The position numbers were made by a program, and so were the translations under genes. The notes below the pieces were generated by a model. The model worked only from the letters and a program-made list of their open reading frames with translations, made no database searches and was not told the origin of the DNA. From Candidatus Nitrosopumilus sp. (GTDB lineage: Archaea > Thermoproteota > Nitrososphaeria > Nitrososphaerales > Nitrosopumilaceae), in the NCBI GenBank assembly GCA_022758935.1, contig JAEMQG010000155.1:1-8998 (forward strand): a stretch of DNA of 8,998 nucleotides, read 5' to 3'. Shown piece by piece: positions 1 through 6,297 of this stretch (the first letter of the stretch is position 1; every line of letters starts with the position of its first letter).

Positions 1-1172
1 GCCATCATTCCTTTACTATGGTATGAAAACTCTTTAAGATTTGATTTTCCGGCGAGTATTTTTTTTATGTTATGTGCAACAATTTTGCTTTCACGTAATG
101 CATGTTGAGCTGTGGGGGGATAAAATTTACCCGTATAATTATCTGGAATGGCCGCACAGTCGCCCAATGCAAAAACTTCTGGATGTTCCTTTAACCTCAA
201 ATATTTATCTACTAATACTTTACCTCCTTCAACATGTTCGCAATCTAGAGATTCAATTATGGGGTTTGCAGTAACACCTGCTGTCCAAATAAGTGTGGTG
301 CAAGGAATTATTTCACCATTAGTCAATTCCACATGACTCTCACCCGCATCAATCGCTTTTACATTTGTTATGATTCTAACTCCAACTTTTTCTAAGTATG
401 ACCTTGCAGCTTTGCCCAATTTTTTACCAAGTTCAGGTAAAATTTCATCCTTAGACGATATTAAAATCATATTGATGTTGGTATCGCTGATTGTGGGATA
501 TGCTTGCCTTACAGATTTTCGTACGAAATGATTTATCTCACCAATTATTTCAACTCCGGCAAAACCTGCGCCAACTACCGTAAAGGTAAGAAATTTTTGT
601 TGTAATCCAATACTTCCTGTTTGTGCGGCTAACTCCATCATCAAAAGAGATTGATTCCGTAATTCTATTGCATCTTCAACCGTTTTGATAGTAAAAGAAT
701 TTTCTTCTATCGCCTTATTTCCAAAAAAGTTGTTCCTGCTTCCTACTGCCACCACCAAATAATCATATTCTAAGGCATGATCTTTTCCATCAAATTTTCT
801 TGTAATTGTCACCAATTTCTGCGCTAAATCTACTGAAAAAACAGTAGCTTGATAAAATTTAGCGTGCGTACAAAAATGTCTAATTGGTATTGTTATGTCT
901 CGCGGGGTAAGCATGCCTGAAGCTACTTCGGGTAACATCGGTGTAAACAAAAAATAATTGTTCTCACTAACAATTGTTATGCTAATCTTTTCATCATTTA
1001 GTTTTTTTTGGAGATCTTTTAAGATATAAAGTCCCCCAAACCCACCTCCTAAGATCACAATTTTTTTCTTTAAGACAGTATCTGTTTTATGAGAAAAGAT
1101 CACATGTGCATCAAATTCTTTTTCAGACTTAAATGCAGCATCACAGTGTATACAGTCGTATATTTGAGACAC
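1..1172 (-). CDS. Type II NADH dehydrogenase-like FAD/NAD(P) oxidoreductase with N-terminal C2H2 zinc finger; C-terminus beyond window
   Basis: The frame is open from a GTG at 1172-1170 to the left edge, giving 390 codons; the C-terminus, usually some tens of residues with the membrane-contacting part, is missing. Residues 5-28 form a textbook C2H2 finger (Y-x-C7-x2-C10-x3-F14-x5-F20-x2-H23-x4-H28). A flavoprotein fold follows: FAD-binding Rossmann motif GGGFGG at 42-47, second dinucleotide motif G201-A-G-F-A-G-V-E208 for NADH, the 'TAGV' segment near 297, and FAD motif 'ALGDCA' with D338. Internal family motifs include 'FTPMLPEVASG' and 'PPTAQHA'. Members of this family oxidise NADH and reduce membrane quinone without pumping protons. 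GTG is the only standard start between an upstream stop and the finger. A TATA-like stretch (GGTTTTTATC, about 1194-1203) sits where a leaderless transcript needs it. The family call is firm; the physiological electron acceptor is inferred. Confidence 0.93.
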   Translation of the reverse strand, partial: MSQIYDCIHCDAAFKSEKEFDAHVIFSHKTDTVLKKKIVILGGGFGGLYILKDLQKKLNDEKISITIVSENNYFLFTPMLPEVASGMLTPRDITIPIRHFCTHAKFYQATVFSVDLAQKLVTITRKFDGKDHALEYDYLVVAVGSRNNFFGNKAIEENSFTIKTVEDAIELRNQSLLMMELAAQTGSIGLQQKFLTFTVVGAGFAGVEIIGEINHFVRKSVRQAYPTISDTNINMILISSKDEILPELGKKLGKAARSYLEKVGVRIITNVKAIDAGESHVELTNGEIIPCTTLIWTAGVTANPIIESLDCEHVEGGKVLVDKYLRLKEHPEVFALGDCAAIPDNYTGKFYPPTAQHALRESKIVAHNIKKILAGKSNLKEFSYHSKGMM

Positions 1173-1193
1173 GCGTGGAAATCAAGAAAAATA

Positions 1194-1203
1194 GATAAAA
1201 ACC
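1194..1203 (-). promoter_or_regulatory. TATA-like promoter element of the NADH dehydrogenase gene
   Basis: On the minus strand GGTTTTTATC lies about 22-31 nt before the GTG start, the position of a BRE/TATA element if transcription begins at the start codon. No Shine-Dalgarno sequence is visible. Bases 1204-1440 hold only AT-rich DNA with no credible gene. Confidence 0.4.
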
Positions 1204-1468
1204 TAGTGATATAATTATACTTTCAATATTTCATAAAATAATCTCTTAGTGTGAAAACAATACATGAAGATGCATACTCTAGGTTATCCGATTCGTAAAA
1301 ATTAGGATTCGATCAACCTCAAAAATTGGTTTTTCTTTTGGATTTTATATTCTCAAATGGATATATTTCATGTCAATTTTATGGATAATCTGTATGGATT
1401 ACAATGTAATGTCAATTTTCATGCTGAATTTTTTTACTTGATTTTACTTTTATACCAAAAGATATCTT

Positions 1469-1699
1469 ATGTTTCTTATGATTATTGGGAAAATAGAAAA
1501 AAATGAGAAAAAAATTAAATTTCATTTGGATCTATCATGTAGAAAATGTGGAAAATCAGTTCCAGGAGGAATGCAGACATCTGAGAATTATTATAATTCT
1601 AATTCGTTCAAGATTGAAATTGATAATTTTAAGAAAACATACCTTTGTGGGATATGCCGAGATGCAAGAAGGATTAAAGATCATTTAAAAAATAAATAA
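1469..1699 (+). CDS. Small zinc-ribbon-like protein (CxxC...CxxC)
   Basis: This 76-residue basic protein has two paired-cysteine knuckles, C24-R-K-C27 followed by Gly, and C60-G-I-C63, separated by 32 residues. That is the arrangement of a zinc ribbon. The N-terminal 20 residues are Lys/Ile-rich and the C-terminus is basic (DARRIKDHLKNK). The ATG at 1469 is preceded at 1442-1453 by an AT-rich 'TTTTACTTTTAT' stretch suited to a TATA box; ATG at 1478 is an alternative start that removes only three residues. The overlapping frame 1503-1688 is a shadow. I do not recognise a specific family. Nucleic-acid or protein binding is only a guess from the zinc-ribbon form. Confidence 0.65.
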   Translation: MFLMIIGKIEKNEKKIKFHLDLSCRKCGKSVPGGMQTSENYYNSNSFKIEIDNFKKTYLCGICRDARRIKDHLKNK

Positions 1700-1914
1700 T
1701 TAATAGGTTATACAAAAATTATAATTCTGGAAAGAATTGCTTGTTTCATATGTTGTCCGTCAAATTGTGAAATTTGTAATTTCAAAAGGTATCATCATTA
1801 ATGACACAATTTAATTTAAAAACAAATAAAAATAATGATCAATGATATTATTTACACATTATATGAAAAATTATAATTTGTTGTAGGTAAATATTTGGGA
1901 AAAATTAAAAAGTA

Positions 1915-2061
1915 CTAATTTTTATTGATTTGGTGTAACGCTGAACCACAACTATTGCATTTTTTACTCAGTATGTAATTTTGGATAGTTTGGTCATCCC
2001 AGATCAACGCATTTGCCATGTGTCCTTTATCACATTTTATTTTATATATTGTACTTGTCAT
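1915..2061 (-). CDS. 48-aa putative zinc-binding microprotein
   Basis: The ORF runs from ATG at 2061 to TAG at 1915 and encodes 48 residues. Potential zinc ligands are C10 and H14 (IKCDKGH) and C35-N-S-C38-G, a split treble-clef or ribbon-like pattern, with an acidic/aromatic linker (LIWDDQ) between. A CCTTAA box at 2089-2094 lies 27 nt upstream of the ATG, matching other promoters in the window. It sits 63 bp downstream of the 116-aa zinc-ribbon gene on the same strand, but the promoter box suggests separate transcription. No family is recognised. Support comes from the ligand pairs, a clean start and stop, and the promoter. Confidence 0.65.
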   Translation of the reverse strand: MTSTIYKIKCDKGHMANALIWDDQTIQNYILSKKCNSCGSALHQINKN

Positions 2062-2088
2062 GATACATTTTTTAAAACATTTCCAAAC

Positions 2089-2094
2089 TTAAGG
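2089..2094 (-). promoter_or_regulatory. CCTTAA promoter box upstream of the 48-aa gene
   Basis: CCTTAA followed by GTTTGG lies 27 nt before the ATG at 2061. The same hexamer occurs at similar spacing before four other genes here, so it is probably a BRE/TATA element of leaderless or nearly leaderless transcripts. Confidence 0.45.
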
Positions 2095-2124
2095 ATATTG
2101 TTTTAGATCATCAATCAATAAAAT

Positions 2125-2475
2125 TCATTGATTTGATCTTGCGTTTCCAACATCACTTGACTCATCTTGTTTTTTAAATACTCTGTATTCACCAATAATG
2201 GAACTACACTGTTGACAGGTATACTGTCCTCTCTCAATTAGAATTAAATTATCTGCAACTAACTCATTTGGATTTTCCTCTAGTTGAATCTTTGGAGGTT
2301 TATCAAACTCGACTGCACAATTTTTACAATAATGTTTGAACATTTTTTGCTCTTCAAGTTTGCCTACTGGGGCCAAAAACAATTTGCCCACTCCTAAATC
2401 TGCTTTCTTTGCTTGGTCTTCAGTTAGATCTGCTATGATGTATCCTCCTGATCCTTGAAGTTTGAATTGAGCCAA
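2125..2475 (-). CDS. Zinc-ribbon protein, 116 aa, thaumarchaeal type
   Basis: The protein has an N-terminal alpha/beta region (FKLQGSGGYIIADLTEDQA, residues 4-22) and a zinc ribbon made of C50-K-N-C53 and C87-Q-Q-C90, separated by 33 residues. The tail after residue 100 is polar and probably disordered. The start used is TTG at 2475; an AT-rich TATTTTAAGG element at 2496-2505 lies in the usual promoter position for it. The same frame stays open further upstream and reads WYFKDKNYKKV just before the TTG, but has no start codon, while an ATG at 2509 is one base out of frame (see findings). It lies 50 bp downstream of the small membrane protein gene. Function is unknown; zinc binding is inferred from the cysteines. 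Confidence 0.8.
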   Translation of the reverse strand: MAQFKLQGSGGYIIADLTEDQAKKADLGVGKLFLAPVGKLEEQKMFKHYCKNCAVEFDKPPKIQLEENPNELVADNLILIERGQYTCQQCSSIIGEYRVFKKQDESSDVGNARSNQ

Positions 2476-2525
2476 TACTTTCTTGTAATTTTTGTCCTTA
2501 AAATACCATGTTTTTGAAAATCGGA

Positions 2526-2732
2526 TTAGGATCTAATTGTTGCCTTTCTTATTTGATTAAGAATCGAGAGACCCAATCCAGACATAAACAAGCCAATGCC
2601 AACCATACTCAAAAAAATGATGTTGGTAGTAGTATCTTGAGGATTCCAAAATATTGTAATACCAATTAGAGTTAAGACAAATCCAAATATACTCAATAAA
2701 ATACTTGATTTTTTAAACTCGCTAATTTTCAA
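2526..2732 (-). CDS. Small two-helix membrane protein
   Basis: This 68-residue protein has two hydrophobic helices, roughly residues 10-28 (ILLSIFGFVLTLIGITIF) and 38-58 (IIFLSMVGIGLFMSGLGLSI), joined by a short polar loop (WNPQDTTTN). A basic N-terminus and a basic C-terminal tail (IRKATIRS) suggest both ends face the cytoplasm. The start is TTG at 2732, supported by a CCTTAA box exactly 24 nt upstream. The gene precedes the 116-aa zinc-ribbon gene on the same strand with a 50-bp gap, so the two could share a transcript. No family is recognised. Confidence 0.7.
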   Translation of the reverse strand: MKISEFKKSSILLSIFGFVLTLIGITIFWNPQDTTTNIIFLSMVGIGLFMSGLGLSILNQIRKATIRS

Positions 2733-2756
2733 TAACTTACTTAATAGGTTGCCAAC

Positions 2757-2762
2757 TTAAGG
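2757..2762 (-). promoter_or_regulatory. CCTTAA promoter box of the membrane protein gene
   Basis: CCTTAA followed by GTTGGC lies exactly 24 nt before the TTG at 2732. With the start codon as transcription start the box spans -30 to -25, the archaeal BRE/TATA position. This also supports TTG as the real start. Confidence 0.55.
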
Positions 2763-2775
2763 TTTTGGAAAAATG

Positions 2776-2910
2776 ATCCATTCTAATTAAGAACAGACAT
2801 TGAGTAATTTTTTTGTTTTCAAATACTGTTATGATTTATTTCTATTAAATAACTATATTTTCAAATCACTCTTAATTAAGGATGAATCCATTAAAAAAAT
2901 TAGAATGGAT
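2776..2910. repeat. 13-bp perfect inverted repeat with nested hairpin
   Basis: ATCCATTCTAATT at 2776-2788 is the exact reverse complement of AATTAGAATGGAT at 2898-2910. The right arm can also pair with AATCCATT at 2885-2892, or with AATCCAT at 2916-2922 over a 4-nt loop. The three options are mutually exclusive. It could be a degenerate mobile-element end or a chance AT-rich pairing. Confidence 0.55.
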
Positions 2911-3040
2911 TGATTAATCCATAATGCCATCAAGTAAAATTTTGAATTTAATTTAAACCTTGACAAAAATAACAGAGATACATCATATGTTTGATTTTTC
3001 ATTACATGAATAGAACAAAAGAATATCGACAATGAGTACA

Positions 3041-3110
3041 ATTAAGTATAATGAAAATTAAGTATAATGAAAATTAAGTATAATGAAAATTAAGTATAAT
3101 GAAAATTAAG
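3041..3110. repeat. Tandem repeat, 16-bp unit, 4 exact copies plus 6 bases
   Basis: The unit ATTAAGTATAATGAAA occurs at 3041-3056, 3057-3072, 3073-3088 and 3089-3104 without a mismatch, followed by a partial ATTAAG at 3105-3110. Exact identity points to recent expansion by slippage or to ongoing copy-number variation. Each unit contains a TATA-like TATAAT, or TATACTTAAT on the minus strand. No CRISPR layout is present: there are no spacers. Confidence 0.97.
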
Positions 3111-3287
3111 CAACTACAACACATTACATGGAAGTTATTATGATGACTATGATCTACGTAATAAATTTATCTAGAGTTCTTTTAATTTAATTTTATTATT
3201 GACAGACAACAAATGTAGACTAACTCTGTTTAATTCCAAATGCCCTAATTCTTTAGTTTTTAAGAAAAACAAAACTATGTAGATTAT

Positions 3288-3761
3288 TTAATTTTGATTA
3301 TTTTTTTCTGCATTTTTTTCATAAAAAAATTCCTGTTTCTTTAAATCTTTTTCTAAGATAATTCTGCACTTTCTCATTGGAACTAGTCTAGATATTTGTT
3401 CATATGTGGCCATGTCCCTAACATCAGAAGCAAAAGCAATTTGTAATAATGGGGATTTCTCTTCGATCATCGGCTTTACTTGTTCATATCCTCCGTTTTG
3501 TCTCATACCTGAACGGTATAACCCGAGATGTTTTTCACTCTTTGAAATTTGTGGATCTTGATAACAACAAATTGCATATTCACCATTTTCTTTCTCAATA
3601 ATTGTCAATCTAGTGAATTTATCACTCCAATCATTGACTTCTGTTGCGACTTCTATTGCCTCTTTTTTATCCTCAAACACTGTTGACACTACCAATCTGT
3701 CTTTCTCATATGCCCATGATATGCCGTAAAAATTTCCATGCCACTTTATATCAAAAGACAT
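3288..3761 (-). CDS. Conserved-looking hypothetical protein, 157 aa
   Basis: This soluble mixed alpha/beta protein starts at ATG 3761. The N-terminal half alternates short strands (FDIKWHGNFYGISWAYE, RLVVSTVF, TRLTIIEKENGEYAICCY). The C-terminal half is more helical (YEQISRLVPMRKCRIILEKDLKKQEFFYEK) and ends in a Lys/Asn-rich tail. Two adjacent cysteines (near residue 65) and one near 130 do not form a metal motif. There is no signal peptide or membrane segment. An ATTAAT TATA-like element lies about 25-30 nt upstream. I do not recognise the family and assign no function. Length and balanced composition make it a credible gene. Confidence 0.75.
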   Translation of the reverse strand: MSFDIKWHGNFYGISWAYEKDRLVVSTVFEDKKEAIEVATEVNDWSDKFTRLTIIEKENGEYAICCYQDPQISKSEKHLGLYRSGMRQNGGYEQVKPMIEEKSPLLQIAFASDVRDMATYEQISRLVPMRKCRIILEKDLKKQEFFYEKNAEKNNQN

Positions 3762-4236
3762 GGTCTATTTCTAATAATTTATCAAATTAATCCTTTTGAA
3801 TCACTAATCTAGAAAAAATTGTATTTATCAAAAGTTTTTTTTCATATGATTCTTCAATAATGAATTGATCTTCTTAACTACATTATTACCAAAGAATCGG
3901 ATTTAATAAGAATGTGAATGTTATTACTCTTATGATTTTTGATAACATTAGGGTACAGCATAGCAATAAATGATGATTTTGATCTAACCCCATTTGTTTC
4001 GCCTTGTGTTGAAAATATCTATCCCCTCTTATGGCTTATCTGGAAATGTTTCTAAAATTATCGATTGAATTTATTGTTCTATTTGTTTTTCCATAAAAAA
4101 GAACAATGCATACTGAAATTAAGCATATTATTCTACAAAAATGTAATGAACTCAAATTCAATTCACCAAATTTATAATAATTTGATGTTTCACATTAATG
4201 CTTTTGACAGATATGCATAACCGAATTCTTTCAATC
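3762..4236. other. 475-bp intergenic stretch without a convincing gene
   Basis: It contains the promoter region of the 157-aa gene and one hairpin: ATTGTTCT at 4073-4080 pairs with AGAACAAT at 4100-4107, and the inner TTTTT/AAAAA runs can extend it across a bulge. Small frames such as minus 3886-3993 (35 aa) and plus 4030-4095 (21 aa) are hydrophobic with no motif, so I leave them out. The remainder is featureless AT-rich DNA. Confidence 0.55.
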
Positions 4237-4569
4237 CTAAATTTCATTTATGTGCGCCTGTAACGCTTTTTTGATTTCGTCTTTTTTCAACGCAATTGTG
4301 TTATTCCCGATTTTCAAACTATCTGCATCGTCAATGGATGATAATCGATAAGAAAGAAAATCAGAGAGTAATTCTAAATTAAAATCATTGTTATTTCTTA
4401 AGTTTACTTTTAAATATTTTTCCTGTATTCCATTCTTTCTTGTTAATCCGCCAGATGGAAATATTCGAATATCCTCATTGATTTTATTTTCAGTGGCTTT
4501 TTTCCCAAAAATAATATGATCTATATCATGCCCTTTATGATAATGAAATATGGTAATGATGAATTCCAT
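4237..4569 (-). CDS. Hypothetical protein, 110 aa
   Basis: The ATG at 4569 opens a 110-residue protein with a His-rich N-terminus (IFHYHKGHDIDH, residues 8-19), a central basic region (GLTRKNGIQEKYLKVNLRNN) and a helical C-terminal third (LELLSDFLSYRL, LKKDEIKKALQAHINEI). There is no signal peptide or membrane helix. The clustered histidines and Asp could bind metal, but no known motif is matched. A CTTTATTTTAG element at 4590-4600 is at leaderless-promoter distance. No family is recognised. Confidence 0.65.
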   Translation of the reverse strand: MEFIITIFHYHKGHDIDHIIFGKKATENKINEDIRIFPSGGLTRKNGIQEKYLKVNLRNNNDFNLELLSDFLSYRLSSIDDADSLKIGNNTIALKKDEIKKALQAHINEI

Positions 4570-4738
4570 ATAAATTTCAGTGTTTATCTAAAATAAAGAG
4601 GTTTCATCATAATTAGTAAAATAATTTTGACTTTGTTTGTGCGTAATTTGGAAAATACTTCTGATATGATATTAAAAAATTTTTAATTACTTGAGCTTTT
4701 AAAATAAAAAAGAAAAATAGGTTCATGTTTATGGTGGC

Positions 4739-4773
4739 GTAGAATTGAATGCAGTTTCACTGTTTAATTCTAC
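4739..4773 (-). terminator. Long hairpin in the 3' region of the UspA gene
   Basis: GTAGAATTGAA at 4739-4749 pairs with TTTAATTCTAC at 4763-4773 (one G-T wobble). After a 2-nt bulge, CAGT at 4752-4755 pairs with ACTG at 4759-4762 around a 3-nt loop. It begins 32 nt past the UspA stop. A U-rich run in the minus-strand transcript follows only about 20-25 nt later, so it may be a 3'-end stabiliser rather than a classical terminator, or a small RNA. Confidence 0.45.
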
Positions 4774-4804
4774 TGAATGAGGCTTGTGGTGTAGAACATT
4801 TATT

Positions 4805-5236
4805 TTATTTTACCACTAGCACTGGCACCTTTGAATTGTTCACTATTCCATGCGCAATGCTGCCAATATAATTTGCCTTGGGAGATCCCAATCCTCTTGA
4901 CCCAATAACTATGACGTCAAACCCATTCTTTTTTGCAAATCCGACTATAGTATCTACTGCATTTTTTGAAGATGTGATCTTTTCATTAAAGTCGATTCCA
5001 TGACGTGCTGTACTAGTTTTGGCAGAGTCCATGAATTTTTTTACGTCATTACTTAGCTGTGCTCTGTATGATTTTATGTTTACTTCATAGGATGGTGGAA
5101 ATTCTGGCAACACATGTATCCCAGTGATTATCCCTTGAGATTGTCTTGCAAGGGATATGGCATGATTTAATCCACGAATTGAATTTGGAGAGCCATCAAT
5201 TCCAACGAGAATTTTTTTAAATCTATTTTGAAGCAT
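4805..5236 (-). CDS. Universal stress protein (UspA family), ATP-binding type
   Basis: The 143-residue protein matches the usual length of a single-domain UspA protein. The first strand reads KKILVGIDGSPNS with D14 at the nucleotide-binding position. The C-terminal motif G112-x2-G115-x9-G125-S126 is the ATP-binding signature of this family, followed by the final strand VPVLVVK. UspA proteins form cytoplasmic dimers that respond to starvation, oxidative or metabolic stress; the target here is unknown. The start is ATG at 5236, preceded by AT-rich sequence with no ribosome-binding site. A conspicuous hairpin follows the stop codon (4739-4773). The gene stands alone, with more than 150 bp on either side to the next genes. 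Confidence 0.95.
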   Translation of the reverse strand: MLQNRFKKILVGIDGSPNSIRGLNHAISLARQSQGIITGIHVLPEFPPSYEVNIKSYRAQLSNDVKKFMDSAKTSTARHGIDFNEKITSSKNAVDTIVGFAKKNGFDVIVIGSRGLGSPKANYIGSIAHGIVNNSKVPVLVVK

Positions 5237-5396
5237 GTTGGTAAATGTAGTTAGTACAATAATAGTGTAAAGATAAATTTCAACATTGAAATCAAACTAA
5301 AAATTGAATTAAAAATTACATATATTCAGAATCAATTTTTAGAGTTAGTAGATAATAACACTCCTAGACGATCTGTGCTAGTTTTACCACACTTAA

Positions 5397-5723
5397 TCAA
5401 AAAGAGCCAATTAGTTGTTTGCTTGCCAATGCTTTTGCAGACATATCTTTCTGTCTAAAATAATATCTAGTCAAATATGCCTCTGAAGTTTTAAAGAGTT
5501 CTTTCTTCTTTTCGATATTATCTGTAATTTGTTGAAATAGGGTTACTCTCTCCTTTGCGTCTTTTTCTTCCCTGTGTCATATTTTTTTTAAAAGAGCATC
5601 CTCTGGTGTTTTATCTTTATTGCTTTGCCAGTGCCAATTATGATGTTTCTTCCAATGCTCTTCCAGTTGTATGGTTGTAGGTTCTTTTCCTAATGGAGTG
5701 CCGCAAATTTTGCATTGTTTCAT
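5397..5723 (-). pseudogene. Zinc-finger-like protein gene interrupted by one in-frame TGA
   Basis: From ATG at 5723 the frame encodes 48 residues with a probable zinc site, C4-K-I-C7-G followed by H23-W-K-K-H27-H28-N-W-H-W, and then meets TGA at 5577-5579. The same frame continues open for 59 more codons to TGA at 5397-5399. It encodes a protein-like helical region with segments such as KERVTLFQQITDNIEKKK, SEAYLTRYYFRQ and MSAKALASKQL. No start codon follows the TGA closely enough for a second gene. A CCTTAA...TATAAT promoter lies 24 nt before the ATG. The simplest reading is a 108-residue ancestral protein with a nonsense mutation. A sequencing error or stop-codon readthrough cannot be excluded, and a 48-aa product with an intact finger may still be made. 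Confidence 0.7.
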
Positions 5724-5747
5724 AAAAATTTTTGATTCATTATAAAA

Positions 5748-5753
5748 TTAAGG
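5748..5753 (-). promoter_or_regulatory. CCTTAA promoter box of the interrupted zinc-finger gene
   Basis: CCTTAA followed by TTTTATAATG lies exactly 24 nt before the ATG at 5723. It is the most TATA-like example of this box in the window. The promoter looks intact although the gene body carries a stop codon. Confidence 0.55.
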
Positions 5754-5996
5754 GTATTGTTTCGAAAAAAGTTATTATCATTTCATTAATTTTTTGAACG
5801 AAGTAAAACTAAAAAGAATAAAAATCCTCTTAAAATATTTTTTTTGTTATATGATAGGGATAATTCTAATTTTTTGACAAGATTTAATGATATTCGATAA
5901 ATTTGTCCAAAATGACTTCCTAAAAGGAATACCGTGGGGAATTTATCCGTAATATTACTTATATTGTGCTTATACAAATTAACTTCCGTACTTTGT

Positions 5997-6098
5997 CTAG
6001 TCTATTTTTAAAATTAAATCCATGGTTAATCTGATCAAATTTTTATCTAATCTACCTTCAATGGATTCAAGGATCTCATCATTTTTCACCTGTGACAT
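5997..6098 (-). CDS. Possible 33-aa microprotein
   Basis: An ATG at 6098 opens a short frame (MSQVKNDEILESIEGRLDKN at residues 1-20, then a Leu/Ile-rich helix) closed by TAG at 5997. The composition is that of a charged amphipathic helix, unlike random AT-rich translation. A second small frame (6150 to 6079, with MKIVFRCDVVGLLIQK) overlaps its first 20 bases. It may be a genuine microprotein or the remnant of a longer gene whose 3' part was lost. The evidence is composition only. Confidence 0.35.
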   Translation of the reverse strand: MSQVKNDEILESIEGRLDKNLIRLTMDLILKID

Positions 6099-6297
6099 TG
6101 TTTTTTTGAATCAATAATCCAACTACATCGCACCGAAACACTATCTTCATTTTACCTGTTTGATTATAACATCTATGAAATTAAGAATTATGTCAATTCA
6201 ACATATCTCTTAGTTGCTGAGAATGAAGTAAATTCTCTTTTTAACATTTCAGATATTTTTGTCAACAGGTAAATTTTTTAACAATTTGTGACGTCTA

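Larger units (their letters stand above)
2733..3287. other. 555-bp non-coding, repeat-bearing interval
   Basis: The interval holds the promoter of the small membrane protein, an inverted-repeat cluster (2776-2922) and a tandem repeat (3041-3110). The only longer frame (minus, 2853-3041) starts with TTG at the edge of the repeat and has a nondescript hydrophobic product, so I do not accept it. Bases 3111-3287 show nothing recognisable. Confidence 0.6.

Noticed and set aside
41..336. Two plus-strand frames of 77 and 62 codons
   Set aside because: They lie antisense inside the NADH dehydrogenase gene, whose minus-strand frame carries clear family motifs.
2853..3041. Minus-strand 62-codon frame starting with TTG
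   Set aside because: It begins at the edge of the tandem repeat, has no motif, and its Phe/Leu/Ser-rich composition is what random AT-rich DNA gives.
3041..3110. Tandem repeat as a CRISPR array
   Set aside because: The units abut directly with no unique spacers and no cas genes are present.
3886..3993. Minus-strand 35-codon hydrophobic frame
   Set aside because: Hydrophobic runs arise readily from AT-rich DNA; there is no promoter or other support.
5577..5579. TGA as a selenocysteine codon
   Set aside because: No SECIS-like structure was identified, the flanking residues do not resemble a known selenoprotein, and ammonia-oxidising archaea are not known to make selenoproteins; a nonsense mutation or base-call error is simpler.
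5786..5977. Minus-strand 63-codon frame
   Set aside because: No motif, no promoter box at the expected distance, and composition typical of AT-rich non-coding DNA.
6151..6273. 10-bp inverted repeat TTTACCTGTT / AACAGGTAAA
   Set aside because: Arms over 100 bp apart in AT-rich DNA with no added structure; chance is sufficient.
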